A stretch of 64,000 bases of DNA. It comes from Limosilactobacillus reuteri. GTDB lineage: Bacteria; Bacillota; Bacilli; Lactobacillales; Lactobacillaceae. The stretch lies in contig NZ_JAJGTZ010000044.1 of the NCBI RefSeq assembly GCF_020784725.1, forward strand, positions 211,688-275,687, in the 5' to 3' direction. Below are positions 34,378 through 43,474 of the stretch, in pieces. The notes beneath the pieces were generated by a model. The model saw only the letters and a list, made by a program, of their open reading frames with translations. It did not search any database and had not been told where the DNA came from. The translations under genes were made by a program, and so were the position numbers. Every line of letters starts with the position of its first letter. Position 1 is the first letter of the stretch.

Positions 34378-35268
34378 ATGAATATAAAAAGTGTCTCGAA
34401 GAAGCAATTATGGGGAATTGAATTAAATCTGATTTCTCTCCTATTTAGTAGTATTAGTCCGGTTCTTAATAAATTTTCACTTACTAGTTTAAGTCCGGTT
34501 GTTGGAGGAATTTTCACTAGTGCGTTTGCCACAATTTTTACCTTTGCAACAATTCTCATTACTCGTCAGCATGTTTCTTTGACCAATCTTAAGAGTCTGT
34601 GGCTATGGCTTTTGGGTGGAACAAATGCAATTGGAATTATTCTTCAATACATTGCCCTCTCAACCCTAAGTCCAATCACAGTTACCCTTATCGCTCGGAT
34701 GTATTTAGTTTACGTTTTCTTCCTATCTTATATCTTCTTAAAAGAAAAGATTACAAAGTGGGATTACTTAGCAATTATTCTTTGCATTCTCGGTTCTTTC
34801 TTTATTTCAGGAAGCCGTCTTCAATTTAGTGATAACCTTCTTGGACTGATATGTGCATTCATCTACCCCCTAATGTATGCCGCCAACAATATCGTGGCTA
34901 AATATCTAGTTAGTAACGAAGAGCCAAATAATGTTTTGTTCTTTAACCATTTTACTTCAGCTCTTCTACTTTTCTTCTATGCTCTCATGACAGGAACATC
35001 ATTTAACCATATTTCTAGTCAAGCAGTTGCATTTAACTTTGGCGGGGCATTCTTCAATGGTTTCATGTCCCTACTTCTTTTCTATACTAGTTTACAGTTT
35101 ATTACAGCTGGTAAAGCAAATATTGTTCGTGCGCTTGGCCCAGTAATTGTTATTATTTACTCTTCCTTCTTCTTTCCGGTTCAGATAACCCCTACCCTGA
35201 TTTTAGGAGCTATTCTCGTAATTTTGGCAAGTACAATTGTTACCTTTACAAGACCACATCAAGAATAA
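34378..35268 (+). CDS. EamA-family (DMT superfamily) transporter
   Basis: A 296-residue membrane protein with ten hydrophobic helices in two EamA repeats (about residues 10-135 and 150-290), typical of drug/metabolite exporters. No substrate can be read. The ATG at 34378 has no strong ribosome site, so the start is less certain. It ends before a bidirectional terminator shared with the convergent nar operon. Confidence 0.8.
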   Translation: MNIKSVSKKQLWGIELNLISLLFSSISPVLNKFSLTSLSPVVGGIFTSAFATIFTFATILITRQHVSLTNLKSLWLWLLGGTNAIGIILQYIALSTLSPITVTLIARMYLVYVFFLSYIFLKEKITKWDYLAIILCILGSFFISGSRLQFSDNLLGLICAFIYPLMYAANNIVAKYLVSNEEPNNVLFFNHFTSALLLFFYALMTGTSFNHISSQAVAFNFGGAFFNGFMSLLLFYTSLQFITAGKANIVRALGPVIVIIYSSFFFPVQITPTLILGAILVILASTIVTFTRPHQE

Positions 35269-35277
35269 TTATACTTT

Positions 35278-35321
35278 AAAAGCATCAGATTTCTTCACAA
35301 GGAGAATTCTGATGCTTTTAT
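35278..35321. terminator. Bidirectional terminator between EamA and narI
   Basis: The hairpin aaaagcatcagat / attctgatgctttt has T/A runs on both sides and lies between convergent genes. Confidence 0.8.
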
Positions 35322-35347
35322 TATGTCTTGCTATATCTTCTTATATA

Positions 35348-36037
35348 TTAATAAATTCTTGCGCGGCGACGATAAACGATAAAACGACGGAAAATGTATT
35401 GCCAAGGTAGCGTTAAAGCGTGAACCAACCGGGTGTATGGGAAGTAGCCAAAAATTGCTAATCCGCAAAGAACGTGGATTTTATAAATTAATGGCACTGA
35501 ACGCATTAATTGCCATTGAGGATTAAGAAGGAATAGACTTCTTGCCCATGGGCTAATTGTTGTCCGATAGTTGTAATCAATAAATGCCCCCGTAATCGTA
35601 CATGCTAAGCCTAATGCAATCGTAATTAGCAAAGCCCAGTCGACAATAATATCATTGATATCACTTGTCTTATAAACACGAGAACAAGTCATTCGCCGAT
35701 AAGTCAAAATCGCAATTCCCACAAATGCAAGGATCCCTGCTGGAATTCCCATCATTAATGAACCAAAGATGTGGTACATATGGTCAGTAATGCCAAAGTA
35801 AGCTGTCCAACTTGCCGGAATAAACATTCCTAAGCAGTGACCAAAGAAAGCTAAAATAATTCCAATGTGGAAAGTAACGCTTCCGATCATTAACCATTTC
35901 TTTTCAAAAAGTTCGCTTGATTTAGCAGTAATTGAGGGATGGAAATATTTAAATCTAACAAATGTTCCAATGAAAAATGATGCCAGCATTATATATGGAT
36001 AAATAACCCATAAGAAAATTGCCCAGCCATTATACAT
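35348..36037 (-). CDS. narI: Respiratory nitrate reductase gamma subunit (cytochrome b)
   Basis: A 229-residue five-helix membrane subunit that oxidises quinol and passes electrons to NarH through two b haems. The haem-ligand His pairs are in place: FHIGIILAFFGH (about 57 and 67) and KIHVLCG...TRLVHALTLP near the C-terminus. The ATG at 36037 has a GGAGGTG site and overlaps the end of narJ by 8 bases. It is the last gene of narGHJI. Lactobacilli make no haem, so external haem would be needed. Confidence 0.93.
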   Translation of the reverse strand: MYNGWAIFLWVIYPYIMLASFFIGTFVRFKYFHPSITAKSSELFEKKWLMIGSVTFHIGIILAFFGHCLGMFIPASWTAYFGITDHMYHIFGSLMMGIPAGILAFVGIAILTYRRMTCSRVYKTSDINDIIVDWALLITIALGLACTITGAFIDYNYRTTISPWARSLFLLNPQWQLMRSVPLIYKIHVLCGLAIFGYFPYTRLVHALTLPWQYIFRRFIVYRRRARIY

Positions 36038-36608
36038 CTTCTTGCACCTCCATTTTAATACACGAACCAATTAGTGAGCGTGTAAGTCTAATTAACTGAA
36101 TATAGGGACTATCACTATCTGTCACTGCATTTTTTAAAAGAGTATAAGTTCCATCTTCAATCACACTTAATGCTAATTGGATATCCTGACGCCGCGGATC
36201 ATTAGCATAATCGCCATATGCTAGAAATTCTAGCAATAAAGGCAAATAATCTGAAAGTTCACTAGTTGCTTCTGATATACCAAACATCTCATATAGCATT
36301 TTCAACCGTGCTAAAATGGTTCCTCGTTCACGGGAATCAGTCATCTTATAATATGACATATAAAGGGTATAACGTCGGTTCATTTCAAAAAGGTGAGTGT
36401 ACATCTCTTGGACTTCGATTGGAGATAGCGCGGCTAATTCATCAAAGAGGCTTAATAATTCTCCCCGTGTTGCAGTTGATAATGAGTTATCTGTAAGTAA
36501 TAATTGACGAATCTCTGGTGAAAATGTTTCTGCATCAGGATAGTCAATCAAGCGTGAAAGAATAGCAAATGCATCTTTTAAATCTGTTAATCGTCTAAAA
36601 TCAATCAC
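36030..36608 (-). CDS. narJ: Nitrate reductase assembly chaperone
   Basis: About 192 residues in an all-helical TorD/NarJ-like fold that holds apo-NarGH for molybdenum-cofactor insertion. Recognisable segments are LIDYPD near the N-terminus, EVQEMYTHLFEMNRRYTLYMSYY (about residues 72-94) and LPLLLEFLAYGD (about 128-139). The likely start is GTG 36608, overlapping the narH stop codon and preceded by a GGGGGG site; the much longer upstream frame is only the narH region read in another phase. Confidence 0.88.
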   Translation of the reverse strand: MIDFRRLTDLKDAFAILSRLIDYPDAETFSPEIRQLLLTDNSLSTATRGELLSLFDELAALSPIEVQEMYTHLFEMNRRYTLYMSYYKMTDSRERGTILARLKMLYEMFGISEATSELSDYLPLLLEFLAYGDYANDPRRQDIQLALSVIEDGTYTLLKNAVTDSDSPYIQLIRLTRSLIGSCIKMEVQEDV

Positions 36609-38160
36609 GCCAAATCCCCCCATAGAAACTATCAGCATAAATCTGATTAGTTGATTTGCCAGCTTCTGCCTTCTTAAACATACTCTTGTGTTGGGGAGCC
36701 AATGCACAGCCTTCACATTCATCATAACCAAGACTACCTTGCTCGGTTTGTGCATCTTCCATTTCTGCCTTTTGGCTACTTGGGATAACAAAGCGGTCTT
36801 CATATTTAGCAATTGCCAGTAAACGATAAAGTGATGTTGCCCGCTCTTCTGTTAAGTCAACTCGTTCTAGTTTACTGCTATCAAAATCCCGACCGCTAGT
36901 CTTAGCACGCATGTATAGCCGCATCATTGCAAGTTTATATAAGGCTTTCTTGATGACAGGAACGTTCCCAGCAGTTAATAGACTTGCCAAGTATTGCACA
37001 GGCACCCGCATTTGATCGATTCCTGGGAAGATCATTTCAGGATTCTTGATTGAGTCCCGTCCTTCAAAATAGCTCATAACTGGTGATAGCGGTGGAATAT
37101 ACCAAACCATTGGCATTGTCCGGTATTCAGGATGAAGTGGAAAGGCAATCTTTTCTTTTACTGCCATTTTATAGATTGGCGACTTTTGTGCTGCTTCAAT
37201 CATCTCTTCAGAAATACCATCCTTGAGTGCTTGTTTAATAATTTTTGGATCATTGGGATCAAGGAATAAACTTAGTTGTGCTTCATACAGCTTACTTTCA
37301 TCAGGAGTTGAAGCAGCCTCTTCTACTTGATCAGCATCGTATAAAATAGCACCAATATATCGAATCCGACCGACACAGGTTTCAGCACAAACAGTTGGTT
37401 GACCTTCTTCAATTCGTGGATAACAAAAAGTACATTTTTCAGCCTTGTGAGTCTTCCAATTAAAGTAGACTTTCTTATATGGGCATCCAGTCATGCAAAA
37501 ACGCCATCCCCGACAACGTTCTTGGTCTACTAAAACAATCCCATCTTCGTCTCGTTTGTACATTGCACCTGATGGACAAGAGGCTACACATGGAGCATTT
37601 AAACAGTGTTCACATAATCGGGGAAGATACATCATAAATGCCTGTTCAAAGTTATTCTTGATGTCCCCTTCAATTTTTTGCATATTAGGATCTTGTTGAA
37701 CATATTCAGTTGATCCTGCTAAGTCATCATCCCAGTTAGGGCCGGTTGTTAATTCCATCCCTTCACCAGTAATTTGCGACTTAGGGCGAGCAACAGGTTG
37801 ATGCTTTTGTTCGGGGCCAAATAACGTCTTGTAATCATAGGTCCATGGTTCATAGTAGTTATCTAGCTCTGGCATATCATTATTGTAAAAGATCTTACCA
37901 AGAGCGATTTTGTTTAGTTTATTTCCTGCACGTAATTTAAGTTTACCTTTTGAATTTAATGTCCAACCACCATGGTATTGATCTTCATCTTCCCAGCGTT
38001 TTGGATAACCGACACCTGGCTTAGTTTCAACATTGTTAAACCACATGTATTCAGCTCCCGGTCGATTTGTCCAAGTATTTTTACAAGTCACTGAACAGGT
38101 ATGACAACCAATACACTTATCGAGGTTTAAGACCATACTGATTTGTGCTTTAATCTTCAC
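36601..38160 (-). CDS. narH: Respiratory nitrate reductase beta subunit
   Basis: A 519-residue iron-sulfur protein. Cys motifs: CIGCHTCSVTCKN (about 16-28), CEHCLNAPCVASCP (about 182-195), CRGWRFCMTGCPYKK, in which Trp replaces a Cys as in the [3Fe-4S] site of E. coli NarH, and CTFCYPR with a later CAETCVGR. It carries electrons from NarI haems to NarG. The GTG start at 38160 has an AAGGTG site and overlaps narG by 11 bases. Confidence 0.95.
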   Translation of the reverse strand: MKIKAQISMVLNLDKCIGCHTCSVTCKNTWTNRPGAEYMWFNNVETKPGVGYPKRWEDEDQYHGGWTLNSKGKLKLRAGNKLNKIALGKIFYNNDMPELDNYYEPWTYDYKTLFGPEQKHQPVARPKSQITGEGMELTTGPNWDDDLAGSTEYVQQDPNMQKIEGDIKNNFEQAFMMYLPRLCEHCLNAPCVASCPSGAMYKRDEDGIVLVDQERCRGWRFCMTGCPYKKVYFNWKTHKAEKCTFCYPRIEEGQPTVCAETCVGRIRYIGAILYDADQVEEAASTPDESKLYEAQLSLFLDPNDPKIIKQALKDGISEEMIEAAQKSPIYKMAVKEKIAFPLHPEYRTMPMVWYIPPLSPVMSYFEGRDSIKNPEMIFPGIDQMRVPVQYLASLLTAGNVPVIKKALYKLAMMRLYMRAKTSGRDFDSSKLERVDLTEERATSLYRLLAIAKYEDRFVIPSSQKAEMEDAQTEQGSLGYDECEGCALAPQHKSMFKKAEAGKSTNQIYADSFYGGIWRD

Positions 38161-41100
38161 TCCAGTTCACCTTCTTCAGTTTTCTTACATTTGCATAAAG
38201 GTCACGTTGGTTTCCGGTTGGCCCGTAGTAATTCCAACCGTAACTCAATTGTCCATATCCACCGACCATATGTGTTGGCTTAACGTGGATTTGCGTTGGT
38301 GCATTATGCGATCCCCCACGATTACCGGTAATGGTAGAAAGAGGCTCATAAATTTCATTATCCTGAGCATGGTACATATACATTGATCCTTCAGGCATTC
38401 GGACAGAGACAACCGCCCGCGCAGTAACGACCCCATTGCGGTTATAAACTTCAATCCAGTCGTTATCTTTTACCTTAATCTTATCGGCATCTTGTGGACT
38501 AATCCAAATAGTTGGACCGCCCCGGAACAATGTCAGCATTTCAAGGTTGTCATAGTACATTGTATGAATATTCCACTTACCATGAGGTGTCATATATTTA
38601 AGTGTAACTTCATCTTCTATTGGCGGAACCTCAACATCCCCTGGGGCCATTACAACCGGTGGCAAAGATGGTTTATAAGTTGCCATATTTTCACCAAATT
38701 CACGGAAAATTTCATGATCAATGTAATAATGCTGACGTCCTGTAAGAGTAAATGTAGGAACATTTCGCTCGGTCATTAATGAAAATGGTGTGTAGCGAGC
38801 TCCACCATGTTTAGCAGAAGTTCCGATTGGTGTCGGATAGGCTTCTTGTGGCTGAGCAGTGATTTGCTTAAATGACATTGAATCATCAGCATGGCCCCGG
38901 CCAATATCTGTTAAATGTTCACCAGTTCGCTCTTGCTTCTTTTCCCAAGCGCGATCGGCGAGTTTACCATTAGAAGCAGTTGACATCCGTAAGATTGCAT
39001 CACATACTTTTTCATCTTCATCAAGTAGCGGGCAGCCCGCACCAATACCTTCGTTGGCAGTTCCATTCATTCCCTTTAAGTAATCGTATTGATCATCGAC
39101 TTTATAGCCATAGTTATTCACTATATTAGGTCCAAGGGTAATGAATTTATCGTAAATCTTGGTGTAATCACGAGTAACCAACTTCAGGGAAGGCATGGTT
39201 TTTCCAGGGATTGGCTCTGTTTCGCCTTTTTTCCAATCCTTAATTTCTCCGTATGGTTGAGCAATCTCCCCCTGAGTATTATGCCCTAGCGGTGCGCTCT
39301 TAAGGTCATAGAAGGTTCCCGGCATGAATTTCTTTGCCATTTCAGAAACAGTCTTAGCCAAGAGCTTGAATTGTTGCCAGTCAGACTTTGATTCCCACAT
39401 CGGACTAACTGCTGCATTAAATGGGTGAATAAATGGATGCATATCAGTTGATGAAAGATCCTTCTTTTCATACCAAGTAGCAGCTGGCAGGACAACATCA
39501 GAGTACATAGGTGTTGAAACCATTCGGAAGTCCATATCAACAACAAGATCTAACTTACCAATTGCTCCCTTGTCACGCCAAATCATATCTTGGGGCTTAA
39601 CTCGATCATTTGGTTTGGCAAGCAATCCGTTTTCAGCGCCTAATAAGTGTTTCATAAAGTATTCCGCACCTTTGCCAGAAGAAGCAAATAAGTTTGAACG
39701 CCATAAGAAGAAGGCCTTGGGCTGATTTTGGTTAGCATCAGGATCTTCAGCAGCAAAATGCAAAGTACCCTTTTTTAGTTCATCGACAACTTTCTCTGAA
39801 ATTTTATCAATATCAGTTGTATTGTAATCTTTTGCAAAAGATAACGGATTACGATCAAATTGTGGGTATGATGGTAACCATCCTAAACGAATTGCCATTT
39901 GATTATAATCAGCATTATGTAAGTAGGAATGTTTACTCTTCCAAACAGGTGATTTTTGAGCTTGGTTATCAATTTCTTCATAACGCCATTGATCAGTTGC
40001 AAAGTAGTACCAAGTAGTACCTTGCATTTGACGGGCACCACCTTTTTCCCAGTCGTTGGCAAAGGTAATGTTCGCCCAACCTTCTTGTGGACGAAGCTTT
40101 TCTTGACCGACGTAGTGAGCCCAACCACCACCAGTCATACCAACACAACCACATAACATCAGCATGTTAATAATATTTCGATAGTTCATATCAGCGTTGA
40201 ACCAGTGGTTGACTCCCCCACCCATGATTACCATACTCCGACCTTTGTTTTCGGCCGCGTTTTGGGCAAATTCACGAGCAATTTGAATAACTTGTTTTGC
40301 TTTTACTCCTGAACGACTTTCTTGCCAAGCAGGGGTAAAGTAGCTCTCAGCATCCATTGCATCTTTAGCGGCAAGTTCATCATTACCAGTTCGGTTAATT
40401 CCCATTTGAGCCATCATTAGATCATAAACATTGGTTACTAAATGTTCTTTGCCATCTGCGAATTTAAGCTTCTTAACTGGTAAATGACGCTGGACAACAC
40501 TATTTCCGTCATTACTAAACGCTGGAAAATCAGCAATAATTTGTTCAGTTTCGCCATCTTGATCATTAATAGAGAGCGCTGGGTCAATCTTATTACCATT
40601 TTGGTCTAATAATTCAAGGTTCCATTTTTCTTTAGCATTATATTCTTGCCCCATCGTTCCATTTGGAACAACAATCTTGTGGTTATTTTGGTCATAAACA
40701 ACTGTCTTCCATGCTGGATTAACAATTGTATCATCATCAACCAAGTCACTAATCCGGACGAAGCGGCCTGGTGTATAGTGATTACTATTTGCTGTACTTG
40801 GTTCCAATTCAACCATAAATGGTAAATCAGTAAATCGCTTGGAATAATCAATGAAACGTTTGACTGGGTGCTTTTGGTAGAATTCATCTAAAATTACATA
40901 GGTCATCGCTTGCGCAACCGCAGAATCACTACCTGGTTCTGGTGCAAGCCAGTCATCAGCAAACTTTACATTTTCAGCATAGTCAGGGCTAACCACCACA
41001 ATTTTTGTTCCTTTGTACCTAACTTCTGTCATAAAGTGTGCATCGGGCGTCCGGGTTAATGGGACGTTTGATCCCCACATAATAATGTAAGAACTGTTGT

Positions 41101-41815
41101 ACCATTCCGCAGATTCTGGAACGTCAGTCTGTTCACCCCAAACTTGAGGGGATGCAGGCGGTAGATCGGCGTACCAATCATAGAAACTCATTTGTTCCCC
41201 ACCCATTAAGGCAATGAACCGTGCTCCGGCACTGAAACTCATCATTGACATTGCAGGAATTGGGGTAAAACCGCCAATACGGTCAGGTCCATACTTCTTA
41301 ATCGTGTACAAGCAAGCGGCTGAAATCAATTCTAGTGCTTCATAACGATGAACGCGAATTAAGCCACCGTGTCCGCGAACCTTTTTATATTTTTTAGCTT
41401 TTTCTGGATCTTCGACAATACTTGCCCACGCATCTAAGGGGGTTTCATGTTCTTTCTTGGCAGCGGTCCAAAGTTTCCATAATTTACCGCGAATATATGG
41501 ATACTTAATGCGAACGGGACTATATTCATACCATGAGAAACTCGCTCCTCGTGGACATCCCCGTGGTTCATATCCTGGAATATTAGGTCCGCATGCTGGA
41601 TAATCTGTGGCTTGGTGTTCCCAAGTAATAATCCCTTGCTTGACATAAACATTCCAAGAACATGAGCCTGTACAGTTAACTCCATGAGTTGTGCGGACAA
41701 CTTTGTCATGCGCCCATCGCTGGCGATAAAGTTTTTCCCAACGACGACTATTTTCTTCAAGTTGCGTAAAGGTTCCGTTAAACTTCTCAATCTTGTTAAA
41801 GAACCGTGACTTCAT
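38150..41815 (-). CDS. narG: Respiratory nitrate reductase alpha subunit (molybdopterin catalytic subunit)
   Basis: A 1221-residue Mo-bisMGD enzyme reducing nitrate to nitrite on the cytoplasmic side. The N-terminal FS0 cluster motif is HGVNCTGSCSW (about residues 44-54) with a later Cys in RGCPRGASFSW. The segment WGEQTDVPESAEW, which holds the Mo-ligand Asp in E. coli NarG, is intact, as are YNSSYIIMWGSNVP and the C-terminal molybdopterin-binding region. There is no twin-arginine signal. The ATG has AAAGGAGG upstream. Length is normal, with no damage seen. Confidence 0.96.
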   Translation of the reverse strand: MKSRFFNKIEKFNGTFTQLEENSRRWEKLYRQRWAHDKVVRTTHGVNCTGSCSWNVYVKQGIITWEHQATDYPACGPNIPGYEPRGCPRGASFSWYEYSPVRIKYPYIRGKLWKLWTAAKKEHETPLDAWASIVEDPEKAKKYKKVRGHGGLIRVHRYEALELISAACLYTIKKYGPDRIGGFTPIPAMSMMSFSAGARFIALMGGEQMSFYDWYADLPPASPQVWGEQTDVPESAEWYNSSYIIMWGSNVPLTRTPDAHFMTEVRYKGTKIVVVSPDYAENVKFADDWLAPEPGSDSAVAQAMTYVILDEFYQKHPVKRFIDYSKRFTDLPFMVELEPSTANSNHYTPGRFVRISDLVDDDTIVNPAWKTVVYDQNNHKIVVPNGTMGQEYNAKEKWNLELLDQNGNKIDPALSINDQDGETEQIIADFPAFSNDGNSVVQRHLPVKKLKFADGKEHLVTNVYDLMMAQMGINRTGNDELAAKDAMDAESYFTPAWQESRSGVKAKQVIQIAREFAQNAAENKGRSMVIMGGGVNHWFNADMNYRNIINMLMLCGCVGMTGGGWAHYVGQEKLRPQEGWANITFANDWEKGGARQMQGTTWYYFATDQWRYEEIDNQAQKSPVWKSKHSYLHNADYNQMAIRLGWLPSYPQFDRNPLSFAKDYNTTDIDKISEKVVDELKKGTLHFAAEDPDANQNQPKAFFLWRSNLFASSGKGAEYFMKHLLGAENGLLAKPNDRVKPQDMIWRDKGAIGKLDLVVDMDFRMVSTPMYSDVVLPAATWYEKKDLSSTDMHPFIHPFNAAVSPMWESKSDWQQFKLLAKTVSEMAKKFMPGTFYDLKSAPLGHNTQGEIAQPYGEIKDWKKGETEPIPGKTMPSLKLVTRDYTKIYDKFITLGPNIVNNYGYKVDDQYDYLKGMNGTANEGIGAGCPLLDEDEKVCDAILRMSTASNGKLADRAWEKKQERTGEHLTDIGRGHADDSMSFKQITAQPQEAYPTPIGTSAKHGGARYTPFSLMTERNVPTFTLTGRQHYYIDHEIFREFGENMATYKPSLPPVVMAPGDVEVPPIEDEVTLKYMTPHGKWNIHTMYYDNLEMLTLFRGGPTIWISPQDADKIKVKDNDWIEVYNRNGVVTARAVVSVRMPEGSMYMYHAQDNEIYEPLSTITGNRGGSHNAPTQIHVKPTHMVGGYGQLSYGWNYYGPTGNQRDLYANVRKLKKVNWSED

Positions 41816-41872
41816 CGTTGATTGACCTCCTTTATTGAATGGCTTACCAATATTAAAAATAAAGTAAGTCTT

Positions 41873-41922
41873 TTCCCTAATGTAAAGATTAGCACCATAA
41901 CTGCTATACTACGACTAGGGAA
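41873..41922. promoter_or_regulatory. Inverted TTCCCTA / TAGGGAA pair between narG and moeB (possible NreC operator)
   Basis: TTCCCTAATG begins at 41873 and TAGGGAA ends at 41922. The left copy sits near the expected -35 position of both divergent promoters: TATACT at 41905-41910 for moeB and TAATAT at 41850-41855 (minus) for narG. Neither promoter has a clear -35 box, which fits activator-dependent transcription. Assignment to NreC is inference. Confidence 0.5.
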
Positions 41923-41960
41923 ATACCTATATTTTTGAACTAAATGAGGTGCTAATAGCC

Positions 41961-42980
41961 ATGAATCGTTATGATCGTCAAGAAAGGGTACACCAAATTG
42001 GTAGTGTTGGTCAGCAAAAAATTAGCCGTGCAACGATTATGATTGTCGGTGTAGGAGCATTGGGAAGTTATACGGCCGAGCAATTTGTTCGTGCCGGAGT
42101 TAAAAGACTGGTCTTAATTGATCCTGACACTGTTGACGTAACTAATCTTCAGCGTCAGTCGCTTTTTACCGAAGAAGATGCTAAACAACAACGACTTAAG
42201 GTCGAAGCAGCTAAAGAACATCTACATGAAATTAATTCAGTATGTCAAATTATTGCGATCCCGGCACCGATTACTGCTGACCTTATTGATGAATACCACT
42301 TTACCCTTTGCTTAGACTGTCTGGATAACTATCAAGCACGTGATTTATTAAACAAATTAGCAATTACCAAAAATTTTGATTATCTATTTGCAAGCTGTGC
42401 AGGAACCTATGGGAATGTAATGGCAATTTCACCGCAAAATCATCCTTGTCTGAACTGTCTTTTTCCTAATATCAATGAACTAAAACAAAACGATTGTGAT
42501 TTAATTGGGGTTAACACTGCTTTAATTCCGATCGTAGCGGGAATGCAAGTATCCTTAGCGCTTCAATATCTGGTTGATAAGGCACAGGTTAACTTTAATG
42601 AATTGGTCACTGTTGATAATTGGTCAATGCAATTTAGTAAGTTTATTATTAATAAAAATAGCCATTGTTCCGCTTGTGCTAATCCTAGCAGCATTTCTTT
42701 GGCGGAAGAATCAACACCAGAATTACATATGTTATGTGGGGAAAATGCATACTATACGGTCAAAGAGAAATCTATTAATTTTAGTAGACTTAAGGACTTT
42801 TTAGCTAAAAAAGAGCTCTTAATTAACGCCAATCGATTGTTCCTTCATTTTAAATGGGAGAATCGTCCAGTAAGTTTATTCAAGAATGGTAAGATTATTA
42901 TGTATGACTTACCCACTGCGGCGATTGCCCAGAAACAGTTTAAGTCGTTAAATACTTTGATGAAAGAAGACCTATCATGA
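41961..42980 (+). CDS. moeB: Molybdopterin-synthase adenylyltransferase MoeB-like
   Basis: A 339-residue E1-like enzyme that adenylates the C-terminal Gly of MoaD so that it can be sulfurylated. It has the Rossmann ATP motif VGVGALGSYTAEQFVRAGV (about residues 31-49), the Asp of the DPDTVD segment, the conserved R in LQRQSLF and two CxxC zinc knuckles (CLNC, CSAC). A C-terminal extension of about 95 residues is not rhodanese-like by eye. The ATG at 41961 has GAGGTG upstream. ThiF is the alternative, but the molybdopterin neighbours favour MoeB. Confidence 0.87.
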   Translation: MNRYDRQERVHQIGSVGQQKISRATIMIVGVGALGSYTAEQFVRAGVKRLVLIDPDTVDVTNLQRQSLFTEEDAKQQRLKVEAAKEHLHEINSVCQIIAIPAPITADLIDEYHFTLCLDCLDNYQARDLLNKLAITKNFDYLFASCAGTYGNVMAISPQNHPCLNCLFPNINELKQNDCDLIGVNTALIPIVAGMQVSLALQYLVDKAQVNFNELVTVDNWSMQFSKFIINKNSHCSACANPSSISLAEESTPELHMLCGENAYYTVKEKSINFSRLKDFLAKKELLINANRLFLHFKWENRPVSLFKNGKIIMYDLPTAAIAQKQFKSLNTLMKEDLS

Positions 42981-43474
42981 AAAACGTCGCAATTTTAACG
43001 GTTAGCGATAGCCGAACACTAAATACCGATACTTCTGGAAAATTAATTGCTACAAAAATGGCTAATGCTGGCTTATCAGTAGTTGATCGGGTAATCGTTA
43101 ATGATGATATCGTTAATATTCAAACAGCCTACCTTCAATTAGAACAGCAGGCACCTGATATCATTATTACTAACGGCGGAACGGGAATTGCCCAGCGTGA
43201 CGTTACTATTCCAGCTATTCGTCCACTCCTCAAACGCCGAATTCCTGGTTTTGGAGAAGCGTTTCGCCAGATATCCTTTACCGAAATCGGTACTCGGGCC
43301 CTTGCATCACAAGCATTAGCCGGATTTAACTACCGTAATCAGCTCACCTATTGCTTACCAGGTTCCCAAAATGCCTGTCAAACAGCACTAGATAAGCTGA
43401 TTTTACCAGAATATGAACATTTATTATTTGAAAGCAGTTCTCAACGAAAGGAAGTTCATCATCATGCTCACTAG
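42977..43474 (+). CDS. moaB: Molybdopterin adenylyltransferase (MoaB/Mog)
   Basis: A 165-residue MPT-binding-fold protein that activates molybdopterin with AMP. It shows LTVSDSRT (about residues 7-14), TNGGTGIAQRDVT (about 65-77) and LPGSQNACQTAL (about 133-144), all typical of MoaB/MogA. Its ATG overlaps the moeB stop codon. Confidence 0.9.
   Translation: MKNVAILTVSDSRTLNTDTSGKLIATKMANAGLSVVDRVIVNDDIVNIQTAYLQLEQQAPDIIITNGGTGIAQRDVTIPAIRPLLKRRIPGFGEAFRQISFTEIGTRALASQALAGFNYRNQLTYCLPGSQNACQTALDKLILPEYEHLLFESSSQRKEVHHHAH

Noticed and set aside
36609..36812. Long N-terminal extension of NarJ
   Set aside because: It lies entirely within narH in another frame and has no NarJ-like content; GTG 36608 with a G-rich site is the sensible start.
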